Source: JADJPO01 sp963825645
GTDB taxonomy: Bacteria > Actinomycetota > Actinomycetes > Actinomycetales > Kineosporiaceae
Reading direction: 5' to 3'
Length of the DNA stretch: 64,000 nucleotides
NCBI GenBank assembly: GCA_963825645.1
Contig: CAWGTT010000010.1
Location: forward strand, 186,001 to 250,000
Position numbers and translations under genes: made by a program. Numbering within the stretch: the first letter of the stretch is position 1; the number at the start of each line of letters is the position of its first letter. Under the pieces are notes generated by a model that was given only the letters and a program-made list of their open reading frames with translations, did no database searches and was not told the DNA's origin. Below, one piece after another: positions 48,947 to 56,860 of the stretch.

Positions 48947-50460
48947 AGTTCGTCGCCGTCACCTCATGCCCCACGGGCATCGCGCACACGTACATGGCCG
49001 CGGAGGCGCTCGAGCAGGCAGGACTTGCCGCCGGCCACGAGGTCGCCGTCGAGACGCAGGGCTCGGCCGGGTCGGAACCGCTGCCGCCCGAGGTGATCGC
49101 CGCGGCCGACGCGGTGATCTTCGGAGCGGACCTGGAGGTCCGCGACCGCCACCGCTTCGAGGGCAAGCCACTGGTCCAGGTCAGCGTCAAGAAGGCGATC
49201 TCCGACGCCCCGGCGATCATCGAGCAGGCGGTCGCCGCCGCCAAGGCGGGAGTTCCGGCCGCAGGCGCAGCGGGTGGTCCGCTGGGCGAACCGGGCGGAC
49301 CCGCTCTGGCCTCCAAGGTGACCAGCGACGCCCGCACCGCGACCAAGGTGCGGCAGTGGTTGATGACCGGTGTCAGCTACATGATCCCGTTCGTCGCCGC
49401 CGGCGGCATCCTGATCGCCCTGTCCTTCATGATCGCCCAGGCAGCCGTCGGCGAGAACGGCGCGATCGAGGTCACCAATGTGCCGTTCGAAGAGGTCGCG
49501 ACGAACTTCAACTTCAGCTCGGGGATGGACTACGCGGCTCTGTTCTTCCACATCGGCGCCGCCGCCTTCGGCTTCCTGGTGCCGGCCCTGGCCGGCTTCA
49601 TCGCCTTCGCGATCGCCGACCGCCCGGGCATCGTGCCCGGCTTCGTCGGCGGGGCGCTGTCGGTGTCCATCGGGGCCGGCTTCCTCGGCGGTATCGCCGC
49701 CGGTCTGATCGGCGGTCTGATCGCGTTGTGGCTGGCCCGACGCAAGGTGCCCAAGGGCATCCGCGGCGTCATGCCGGTCGTGGTGATCCCTCTGGTGTCG
49801 ACGTTCCTCACCGGCGCGATCATGCTGATCATCCTCGGCCGCCCGCTCAAGGCGCTCTCCGACAGCTTGGCCGACTGGCTGAGCGGGATGAGCGGCGCCA
49901 ACGCGGTCGTGCTCGGCGTCATCCTCGGCCTGATGATGGCCTTTGACATGGGCGGTCCGGTGAACAAGGTGGCCTACACCTTCGCCGTCACCGGGCTGGC
50001 CGCCGCCGGTGCCGCCACCGACGCTCCGGAGCTCAAGATCATGGCCGCGGTGATGGCCGCCGGCATGACCCCGCCGCTCGGCCTGGCCCTGGCCACCCGG
50101 CTGCGCAAGAACCTGTTTACCGAACCCGAGCGGGAGAACGGCAACGCGGCCTGGCTGCTCGGCGCCTCGTTCATCACCGAGGGCGCGATCCCGTTCGCCG
50201 CTGCGGACCCGTTGCGGGTGATCCCGTCCGGGATGGTCGGTTCGGCGATCACCGGCGGCATGGTGATGGGCTTCGGCAGCACGCTGCGCGCTCCGCACGG
50301 CGGGTTGTGGGTGACCCCGCTGATCGGTGGGGTCGTGCCGTACATCATCGCCATCATCATCGGCACCGTGGTCACCGCGGTGATGGTCATCGCGCTCAAA
50401 CAGATGAACGTCCAACGGCATCCGGACGAGGCGCCCGAGGCGCTGGCGGTCGCGCGCTGA
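48943..50460 (+). CDS. fruA: PTS fructose-specific enzyme IIBC
   Basis: This 505-residue membrane transporter combines a IIB domain (about residues 1-100, active Cys9 in VTSCPTGIAHTYMAAEAL) with a IIC domain of about ten membrane segments (from residue 140, MTGVSYMIPFVAAGGILIAL onwards). A short Gly/Pro/Ala linker joins them. It phosphorylates and imports fructose. Start GTG 48943 overlaps the IIA gene by 4 bp. The IIC part contains GAIPFAAADPLRVIPSGMVG, conserved in fructose permeases. Confidence 0.9.
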   Translation: MKFVAVTSCPTGIAHTYMAAEALEQAGLAAGHEVAVETQGSAGSEPLPPEVIAAADAVIFGADLEVRDRHRFEGKPLVQVSVKKAISDAPAIIEQAVAAAKAGVPAAGAAGGPLGEPGGPALASKVTSDARTATKVRQWLMTGVSYMIPFVAAGGILIALSFMIAQAAVGENGAIEVTNVPFEEVATNFNFSSGMDYAALFFHIGAAAFGFLVPALAGFIAFAIADRPGIVPGFVGGALSVSIGAGFLGGIAAGLIGGLIALWLARRKVPKGIRGVMPVVVIPLVSTFLTGAIMLIILGRPLKALSDSLADWLSGMSGANAVVLGVILGLMMAFDMGGPVNKVAYTFAVTGLAAAGAATDAPELKIMAAVMAAGMTPPLGLALATRLRKNLFTEPERENGNAAWLLGASFITEGAIPFAAADPLRVIPSGMVGSAITGGMVMGFGSTLRAPHGGLWVTPLIGGVVPYIIAIIIGTVVTAVMVIALKQMNVQRHPDEAPEALAVAR

Positions 50461-50510
50461 GGCTCGTCCCGTCCTGACCCCCGCCCCACCCCACTTCTTT
50501 GGAGGACAGC

Positions 50511-50798
50511 ATGCCCGAACGTACCGTCACCGTCGCCTCCAGCGTCGGCCTACATGCCCGGCCCGCCGCTCTGTTCACGCAGGCCGCCGCGAAGGCGACG
50601 GTGCCGGTGACGATCGCCAAACCCGGTGAGAACCCGGTCGACGCCAAGAGCATCCTCATGGTCCTCACCCTCGGTGTCGGCCACGGCGAGGAGGTCGTGC
50701 TCGCCGCCGACGGGGACGGCGCGGACCAGACGCTCGACGAGCTGGTCGCTCTGCTCGAGCAGGACCTCGACGCTCCCGACGCACCGGCCGGGAGCTGA
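50511..50798 (+). CDS. ptsH: Phosphocarrier protein HPr
   Basis: This 95-residue protein is the general PTS phosphocarrier. His15 in SVGLHARPAALF is the phosphoacceptor. Ser47 in DAKSILMVLTLGVGHGEEV is at the position of the regulatory HPr(Ser) phosphorylation. GGAGGA at 50501-50506 selects ATG 50511. It is the fifth gene of the PTS run and is followed 1 bp later by EI. Confidence 0.92.
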   Translation: MPERTVTVASSVGLHARPAALFTQAAAKATVPVTIAKPGENPVDAKSILMVLTLGVGHGEEVVLAADGDGADQTLDELVALLEQDLDAPDAPAGS

Positions 50799-50799
50799 G

Positions 50800-52512
50800 A
50801 TGGCTGCCACCACATCAGGGGCCTCCTCGACCGGCGGGGCGGGTCAGCTGAAGGGTCTGGGTGTCAGCCCGGGGTCGGCGTCCGGGCCGATCGCCCGGCT
50901 CGGGCTGCCGCCCCGCCCCCCGGCCGACGAGAAGCCGGGCGCCGACCCGGCGGCCGAGCTCGCCCGGGTCGGGGATGCACTGGAGCAGGTGGCGGTCTCG
51001 CTCGAGGAACGAGCCGGGAGCGCGCCCGGCGAGGCGGCGGCGGTGCTCAGCGCCACGGCGCTGATGGCCCGAGACCCGGGGTTGCGCAGCTCGGTGACGT
51101 CGCAGCTCGAGAAGGGCCGACCGACCGCACACAGCCTGGATGCGGCGGTCGAGGGGTTCTGCGACGTGCTGGCCGCGGCCGGCGGGTACATGGCCGAGCG
51201 GGTGGCCGACCTGCGCGACGTCCGGAACCGGGCGCTGGCGATCCTGCTCGACGAGCCGATGCCTGGGGTGCCGCATCCGGGACATCCGTATGTGCTGGTC
51301 GGTCAGGACCTCTCGCCGGCCGACACAGCGACCCTCGACCCGGCCGAGGTACTGGCGATCATCACCGAGCTGGGTGGGCCGACCAGTCACACTGCGATCC
51401 TCGCCAAGGGGCTGGGACTGCCCGCCGTCGTCCAGCTCAGCGGGGCGATGGAGCTGCCCGAGGACATGACGGTGATCGTCGACGGATCGTCGGGCGTGGT
51501 CGTCGTCGACCCAGACGACGCCACGCTGGCCGCCGCCGAGGCGCGCACCGAGGCCCGGCGACAGCTGACAGCCAGCGGCGTGGGCCCGGGGGCGACGGCG
51601 GACGGCGTCGGGGTGCAGCTGCTGGTGAACATCGCCACGGTCGAGGACGCGCAACGCGCCGGGAGCATCGACAGCGAAGGCGTCGGGTTGTTCCGCACCG
51701 AGGGGCTCTACCTCGGCCGCCAGAACGCGCCCACCGTGACCGACCAGGAGGCCACATACAGAGAGGTGTTCGCGGCGTTCGCGGACCGCAAGATCGTCGT
51801 GCGGACCCTGGACGCCGGAGCGGACAAGCCGTTGGCCTTCGTCGACATGGGCGAGGAGGAGAACCCGGCGCTCGGGGTGCGCGGCTACCGGGTCTCCCGG
51901 CGCGAGCCGGGACTGCTCGAGACCCAGCTCGAGGCGCTGGGCAAGGCCGCGGCCGCCAGCAGCGCGACAGTGTGGGTGATGGCACCGATGGTGTCCACAC
52001 CCACGGAGGCACGCTCGTTCGTGGCCTCGGCGCGCTCGCACGGACTGTCCGTGGCCGGGGTGATGGTCGAGGTGCCGGCGGCGGCGCTGCGGGCTCGAGA
52101 GCTGTTCGCCGAGGTCGACTTCGTCAGCCTGGGCACCAACGACCTGGCCCAGTACACCTTCGCCTCCGACCGTATGCAGGGCGAGCTTGCGGACCTACTC
52201 GACCCGTGGCAGCCGGCACTGCTCGACCTGATCGCCATGGTCGGCTCGGCCGGAAGCGAGGCGTCGAAGTCGGTCGGGGTCTGCGGTGAGGCGGGCGGGG
52301 ACCCGCTGCTGGCCTGCGTGCTGGTCGGGCTCGGGGTGCGCAGCCTGTCGATGGCACCCGGTCTGGTCGCCACGGTCCGGCTGGTGCTGAAGGCGCACAC
52401 CCTCGAGCAGTGCGTGGCGATGGCCGAGGCGGCCCGGCAGGCGAGCGATGCCGAGTCGGCGAGGGCCGCCGTCCGGGCGATGGCCGCCGAGGCGGCGCAA
52501 GCGCTGATCTGA
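50800..52512 (+). CDS. ptsI: PTS enzyme I (phosphoenolpyruvate-protein phosphotransferase)
   Basis: This 570-residue protein takes phosphate from PEP and passes it to HPr. The N-terminal HPr-binding domain carries GLGVSPGSASGPIARLG and the phospho-His197 in GGPTSHTAILAKGLGLPAVV. The C-terminal PEP-binding barrel shows EGVGLFRTEGLYLG, the segment LGTNDLAQYTFASDRM, and the catalytic Cys495 in VGVCGEAGGDPLL. The length is the usual 570-580. It lies 1 bp after ptsH, in a single operon with fruR, fruK and the permease, so all PTS components are encoded together. A strong palindrome follows the stop. Confidence 0.92.
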   Translation: MAATTSGASSTGGAGQLKGLGVSPGSASGPIARLGLPPRPPADEKPGADPAAELARVGDALEQVAVSLEERAGSAPGEAAAVLSATALMARDPGLRSSVTSQLEKGRPTAHSLDAAVEGFCDVLAAAGGYMAERVADLRDVRNRALAILLDEPMPGVPHPGHPYVLVGQDLSPADTATLDPAEVLAIITELGGPTSHTAILAKGLGLPAVVQLSGAMELPEDMTVIVDGSSGVVVVDPDDATLAAAEARTEARRQLTASGVGPGATADGVGVQLLVNIATVEDAQRAGSIDSEGVGLFRTEGLYLGRQNAPTVTDQEATYREVFAAFADRKIVVRTLDAGADKPLAFVDMGEEENPALGVRGYRVSRREPGLLETQLEALGKAAAASSATVWVMAPMVSTPTEARSFVASARSHGLSVAGVMVEVPAAALRARELFAEVDFVSLGTNDLAQYTFASDRMQGELADLLDPWQPALLDLIAMVGSAGSEASKSVGVCGEAGGDPLLACVLVGLGVRSLSMAPGLVATVRLVLKAHTLEQCVAMAEAARQASDAESARAAVRAMAAEAAQALI

Positions 52513-52558
52513 TCCGACCTCACACCGTCACACCCCACACCCTGACACCCCCGCACCT

Positions 52559-52614
52559 TGGGTGGACACTTTCTCGAGGACGCGCTGGCGCGTCCTCGAG
52601 AAAGTGTCCACCCA
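52559..52614. terminator. 26-bp perfect palindrome with 4-nt loop
   Basis: The arms 52559-52584 and 52589-52614 are complementary over 26 bp without a mismatch, starting TGGGTGGACACTTTCTCGAG, with the loop CTGG. It lies 46 bp after ptsI and 70 bp before the DUF2786 gene, so it is a strong terminator for the PTS operon. It is not of the GTTGTG type. Confidence 0.8.
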
Positions 52615-52684
52615 GGGTGTGTTATGGCCCGGTTGTCCGACCCCTCTGCAAGGCTTGGTCCACGAACGAGCGAAGGGATCGGGA

Positions 52685-54127
52685 ATGGGCAGGAACAACC
52701 AGCAACGTCGTGCCGCCAAGGCCAGAGGACGCCTCCAGGCGGCACGCCGTCGCGACGCCCGGCAGCGGGCGGGGGCTGGCGACGCCTTCGGACCGACGGT
52801 GCTCGACGACGACGGCCTGTACGACGCCCTGAACGGGGAGCGACCCTCGCGATCTCGCTCTGCCCCCTCTGCCGATGCCCTTCAGCAGCAACGGATCTCC
52901 GCACTGCTCGGCCAGGCCCTCAACGCCGTCGAATGTGCTGATCAGGGCGGCGTGCGCCGTGCCGTGAGCCAGCTCACCACGACGATGGTGTCCGCCTCGG
53001 GACGCCGGATGGTCGACCGCACGCTCGTCGACATGCTCACGTCCGCAGTGACCGCAGCGTGGAGCGGCGGATGGCAGCCGGCTGACCTGCACCGGCTGGC
53101 CGGTCGCCGGTTGGATACGGGCCATCAGACGCTGATGGTCGATGCCATGACGCACGAGCTGGCGCGTTACGCGCCGGCCACGATCGACCCCCGTTGGACG
53201 GCGCAGCTCGCCGAATGCGAAGCGGCCCAGTGGTGGCCAACTCAGACGAGCTACCTCCTGGCCCGGATGGACGCGTCCGGTAACCGCGCCGGTGACGTGC
53301 TCACGATGTCGGTGCAGGTCGCCTATGCGCTGATGACGCTGCCCCGGCTCGAACCCCTGGGCCCACTTCCCGGGCAGTGGGTGTCGCAGACCGGCGCGGG
53401 TGCGTCCACAGCGGACGAGGTGGACGAGCGGATCTTGAGCCGGGTGCGAGCGCTGCTCGCCAAGGCCGAGTCGACGACCTTCGAGGCCGAGGCCGAGACG
53501 TTCACCGCGGGCGCGCAAGCGCTGATGGCGCGACACAGCATCGACTCGGCACTGCTGGCGGCGTCCAACCCGGATCGGCGGGAGTCGCCCGAGGCTCGCC
53601 GGATCGGGATCGACAACCCGTACGAGGCGCCCAAAGCGATGCTGCTCGACGCGGTCGCAGACGCCAACCGGTGCCGGAGCGTCTGGTCGCGGCAGCTCGG
53701 GTTCTCCACCGTGGTCGGGCACCGCGCAGACCTCGACGCCGTCGAGACGTTGTTCACGTCACTGCTCGTCCAGGCGACGACTGCCCTGCGCCGGGAGGGA
53801 TCCCGCACCGATCGGTTCGGCCGCTCACGCACCCGCTCCTTCCGGGGCACCTTCCTCACCGGCTTCGCCTCGCGAATCCGGGAACGGTTGGCCGAGGTGA
53901 CCCGCGCGGAGACTGAGTCGGCCACCGTCGAGGCTCGCTCGAGTGGAGCCGACCTGGTGCCCGTGCTCGCGGCCCGCGACCAGGCCGTCGACGAGGCGAC
54001 CCAGGCCCTGTTCCCGGAGCTGGTGCAGTCGCGGCTCGGCTCGTACAACGACGCGGAGGGCTGGCACGCCGGGCGGACCGTCGCCGACCTCGCAGCGTTG
54101 GACGTCGGAACGGCCCTGCCATCCTGA
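52685..54127 (+). CDS. DUF2786-domain protein
   Basis: This 480-residue protein has a basic N-terminus (MGRNNQQRRAAKARGRLQAA) and a DUF2786 region at about residues 250-290 (RVRALLAKAESTTFEAEAET, then ARHSIDSALL). The rest is Ala/Arg-rich helical sequence, with a C-terminal conserved block SLGSYNDAEGWHAGRTVADL (approximate). The family is found in actinomycetes and phages and has no proven activity. ATG 52685 is chosen with AAGGGA upstream; the frame extends further, but through the palindrome. I can infer no function beyond a probable nucleic-acid or protein-binding role, because of the basic ends. Confidence 0.65.
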   Translation: MGRNNQQRRAAKARGRLQAARRRDARQRAGAGDAFGPTVLDDDGLYDALNGERPSRSRSAPSADALQQQRISALLGQALNAVECADQGGVRRAVSQLTTTMVSASGRRMVDRTLVDMLTSAVTAAWSGGWQPADLHRLAGRRLDTGHQTLMVDAMTHELARYAPATIDPRWTAQLAECEAAQWWPTQTSYLLARMDASGNRAGDVLTMSVQVAYALMTLPRLEPLGPLPGQWVSQTGAGASTADEVDERILSRVRALLAKAESTTFEAEAETFTAGAQALMARHSIDSALLAASNPDRRESPEARRIGIDNPYEAPKAMLLDAVADANRCRSVWSRQLGFSTVVGHRADLDAVETLFTSLLVQATTALRREGSRTDRFGRSRTRSFRGTFLTGFASRIRERLAEVTRAETESATVEARSSGADLVPVLAARDQAVDEATQALFPELVQSRLGSYNDAEGWHAGRTVADLAALDVGTALPS

Positions 54128-54199
54128 CTCGACCGGGTCTCGGGTGTTCTCGAGCACCGCGGGTGGGGTCAGGGCAGGCCAGTCGTGCAGAATCGGGCG

Positions 54200-54718
54200 A
54201 TGCGGACCTTGATGGTGCTGCGGCACGCACAGACCGAGTCCACTCGTCCGGGGTCCACCGACCACGCCCGGCGGTTGAGCTCGGACGGTGAACGGCAGGC
54301 CGCCGAGCTGGGCGCCCACCTCCAGGCGGCGGGCACTCAGGTGGACGTTGCGCTGTGTTCGTCGGCGACCCGCGCCCAGCAAACGCTCGAAGCCCTGGGT
54401 CTCGATGCCACCAACGAGGTCGTCGACGAGCTGTACAACGCCGGGGGCGAGGAGGTCCTGGCTCTGCTGCGCGAGCTGGACGACGCCACCCGGACCGTTC
54501 TCGTCGTCGGTCATGCCCCCGGACTGCCGTCGGTGGTCCACGAACTGGCCGACCCGGCGACGTCCGATGCGCAGGCGTTGGCGGCGATCGAGTGGCGCTT
54601 CCCGGCCTGCACCCTGGCCACCCTGGGCGTTCCCGGGTCGTGGTCGACGCTGGGCTCGCCGGACGGGTCTGGGGTCGAGGCGGCCTCGCCCGCCCTGGTG
54701 TCGGTCCGGCTGCCGTGA
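54200..54718 (+). CDS. SixA-type histidine phosphatase
   Basis: This 172-residue protein has the phosphatase signature LMVLRHAQTES with the catalytic RHA at about residues 8-10, and the second catalytic His in VLVVGHAPGLPSVV, as in SixA phosphohistidine phosphatases of the histidine-phosphatase superfamily. It may dephosphorylate HPr-like or two-component phospho-histidines, which is of interest next to a PTS, but this is inferred. The ATG at 54200 is preferred to GTG 54185. The stop is overlapped by the ALDH start (GTGA). Confidence 0.78.
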   Translation: MRTLMVLRHAQTESTRPGSTDHARRLSSDGERQAAELGAHLQAAGTQVDVALCSSATRAQQTLEALGLDATNEVVDELYNAGGEEVLALLRELDDATRTVLVVGHAPGLPSVVHELADPATSDAQALAAIEWRFPACTLATLGVPGSWSTLGSPDGSGVEAASPALVSVRLP

Positions 54719-56187
54719 GCGTCGAGGAGGTGGCGGCCCGCTCGGCGGCGGCCGCCGACCGCCTCGAGGCCGTTCCGGTGTCCGAGCGGGTCGCCTGGAT
54801 GCGAGCTGTGGCCGGCGCGATCGACGCCGAGGCCGAGGCTCTGGTGCCGATCGCGGACGACGAGACACACCTGGGCGTCACCCGGCTGTTCGGCGAGGTG
54901 GCCAGAACCAGTGGGCAGCTACGCCACCTGGCGGCGGCCGCCGCGGAGGGTTCCTGCTTCGAGGTGGTCATCGACCACGCTGATACCTCGCTCACCCCGC
55001 CACGTCCTGATTTGCGACGGATGCTGCGCCCGGTAGGTCCGGTGGCCGTGTTCGCAGCCGGCAACTTCCCCCTTGCGTTCAGCGTGCTGGGCGCCGACAC
55101 CGCCGCCGCCTGGGCCGCGGGCTGCCCGGTGGTGGTCAAGGCGCATCCCGGGCATCCGGACCTGAGCCGGGCCACGGTCGACGTCGCCCGTTCGGCGTTG
55201 TCCGGCGCGGGCGGCGACCCTGACCTGCTTCTGCTCGTCGAGAGTGTCGAGGAAGGCCGGGACCTGTTGCGGCACAGACTGATCCGAGCCGGCGCGTTCA
55301 CCGGCTCCACCGCCGGTGGCCGAGCGCTTCTGGACATCGTGATGAGCCGCCCGGACCCGATTCCCTTCTACGGCGAGCTGGGATCGACCAACCCGGTCGT
55401 GGTACTTCCGGGTGCCGCACGGACAAGGGCGGAGCAGATCGCCGACGGCTTGGTCGGCTCCTACACCTTGGGTCTGGGCCAGTTCTGCACCAAGCCGGGG
55501 GTGGTGCTGGTACCCGCGGGCAGCGAGCTGCTGGACGCCGTCCGGGTGCGGGCTGGGGCCGTGCCGGGCGGGCGGCTGCTGACCGGCGGGATCACCGAGG
55601 CGTATGCCCGGGGTGTGGACGCCCTCGAGAGGCGCCCGGGCGTCCGGGTGGAGGGTCCACGTCACGCAGACGCCTGGGTGGGCGGTGAGGCGAACACCAC
55701 GGAGCAGGCGTCGGGTGCGGTCGCCGTCCGACTGGTCACCGTCGGGGTCGAGGCACTGCTGGCCGACCCGGACGCCTTCCTCGAGACGGAGTACTTCGGC
55801 CCGCTGACCGTGCTGGTGGAGTACGAGCATCTCGACCAGGTGAACCAGGCGATCGCGTTGCTGCGCGGATCCCTCACCGGGACCGTGCATTTCGCTGACG
55901 ACGCCGGCGACCACGAGACGGCGGGCAGGCTGGTCGACCTACTGGCGCGCAGGTGTGGTCGAGTGATCGCGAACGGCTGGCCGACTGGGGTGGCCGTCAC
56001 CTGGGCGATGCACCACGGCGGCCCCTGGCCGGCGACCACGGCCTCGCTGTTCAGCTCGGTCGGGGCGATGTCGATCCGGCGGTTCCTCACGCCGGTGTGC
56101 TTTCAGGACGTGCCGTCCTCGATGCTGCCGGAGGCCCTGCGGGACGGTGCGTCCGGGCCCCGACGGGTGGACGGCGTGCTGGCCTGA
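54715..56187 (+). CDS. Aldehyde dehydrogenase, 2-oxoglutarate-semialdehyde type
   Basis: This 490-residue NAD(P)-dependent aldehyde dehydrogenase shows PVGPVAVFAAGNFPLAFSVL (nucleotide-binding start), the catalytic base Glu221 in FYGELGSTNPVVV and the nucleophile Cys258 in LGQFCTKPGVVL. The C-terminus SIRRFLTPVCFQDVPSSMLP matches the end of 2-oxoglutarate-semialdehyde (2,5-dioxovalerate) dehydrogenases used in sugar-acid and hydroxyproline breakdown. The start is GTG 54715. Its last 85 bp overlap the TetR gene on the opposite strand. The partner pathway genes are not visible. Confidence 0.75.
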   Translation: MSVEEVAARSAAAADRLEAVPVSERVAWMRAVAGAIDAEAEALVPIADDETHLGVTRLFGEVARTSGQLRHLAAAAAEGSCFEVVIDHADTSLTPPRPDLRRMLRPVGPVAVFAAGNFPLAFSVLGADTAAAWAAGCPVVVKAHPGHPDLSRATVDVARSALSGAGGDPDLLLLVESVEEGRDLLRHRLIRAGAFTGSTAGGRALLDIVMSRPDPIPFYGELGSTNPVVVLPGAARTRAEQIADGLVGSYTLGLGQFCTKPGVVLVPAGSELLDAVRVRAGAVPGGRLLTGGITEAYARGVDALERRPGVRVEGPRHADAWVGGEANTTEQASGAVAVRLVTVGVEALLADPDAFLETEYFGPLTVLVEYEHLDQVNQAIALLRGSLTGTVHFADDAGDHETAGRLVDLLARRCGRVIANGWPTGVAVTWAMHHGGPWPATTASLFSSVGAMSIRRFLTPVCFQDVPSSMLPEALRDGASGPRRVDGVLA

Positions 56188-56801
56188 GGTCGGCCGGGCT
56201 GCGGCGACGTACCGATAGCGGGACTGGTCAGGTAGTGCTCCGCCACCGGGGCGAGGGCCGCGACCAGTACCGGGGAAGGTGCATCAACCAGGTCCGGCAG
56301 CCCGACGACGTGGCGTGCCATCGCCAGTCCGGCGACCTGCGAGCCGAGCAACGCGGCCCTCAGCTCGGGATGGTTGCCACCGATCCGACGCGCCAACGGG
56401 GTGAGCAGTCGTTCGACCAGCAGGTCGCGCAGCATCCGCGCGGCGGCGTCCTCGGAGGCGGCTGCCCGGAGCAGACCGGTAACGGTCTGACGACCCTCGG
56501 TGGAGTCCAGCACGCCGATCATGAACTCTGCGACCCGCGCGCCGATGCCCTCGCGGCCGGGGCCGAGGAGCATCTCGAAGGCGGGCTCGGGTTCGAACGG
56601 TAGCTCGACGACGGCCACGAAGAGCTCCTGTTTCGAACCGAAGTAGTGGGTGACCAGCCGAGTGTCCACGCCCGCCTCGGCCGCCACGGCCCGCATCGTC
56701 GTCCCCGGGTAGCCCAGCTCGGCGAACTGGCGCTTCGCCGCGGCCTCGATGGCCTCGCGAGTCCCACTACCGACGGGACGCCGCCCCCTGGGTACGGCCA
56801 C
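56103..56801 (-). CDS. TetR-family repressor
   Basis: This 232-residue regulator has an N-terminal TetR HTH (REAIEAAAKRQFAELGYPGT then TMRAVAAEAGVDTRLVTHYF, about residues 15-55) and a ligand-binding C-terminal domain (LEDAAARMLRDLLVERLLTP approximately). Start GTG 56801 follows GGAGG (56808-56812). It diverges from the MFS gene with operator-like repeats between them, the classical local repressor/efflux pump arrangement. Its 3' end overlaps the ALDH gene by 85 bp. Confidence 0.82.
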   Translation of the reverse strand: MAVPRGRRPVGSGTREAIEAAAKRQFAELGYPGTTMRAVAAEAGVDTRLVTHYFGSKQELFVAVVELPFEPEPAFEMLLGPGREGIGARVAEFMIGVLDSTEGRQTVTGLLRAAASEDAAARMLRDLLVERLLTPLARRIGGNHPELRAALLGSQVAGLAMARHVVGLPDLVDAPSPVLVAALAPVAEHYLTSPAIGTSPQPGRPQASTPSTRRGPDAPSRRASGSIEDGTS

Positions 56802-56813
56802 GGTGCACCTCCG

Positions 56814-56860
56814 TTGACAATTCGCCGTACGTAGAATAACAATTTCGCCATGCGTAGAAT
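56814..56860 (+). promoter_or_regulatory. Promoter and two operator repeats of the TetR/MFS divergon
   Basis: TTGACA (56814-56819), a 17-bp spacer and TAACAA (56837-56842) predict a start point near the MFS ATG at 56850. Two direct copies of a 17-bp near-palindromic box, TTCGCCGTACGTAGAAT (56821-56837) and TTCGCCATGCGTAGAAT (56844-56860), cover the -10 region and the start codon. TetR binding here would block both genes. Confidence 0.7.

Noticed and set aside
48964..50421. Minus-strand open frame of 485 codons opposite the PTS IIBC gene
   Set aside because: It mirrors the IIBC gene and is Asp/His/Arg-rich; no domain is visible.
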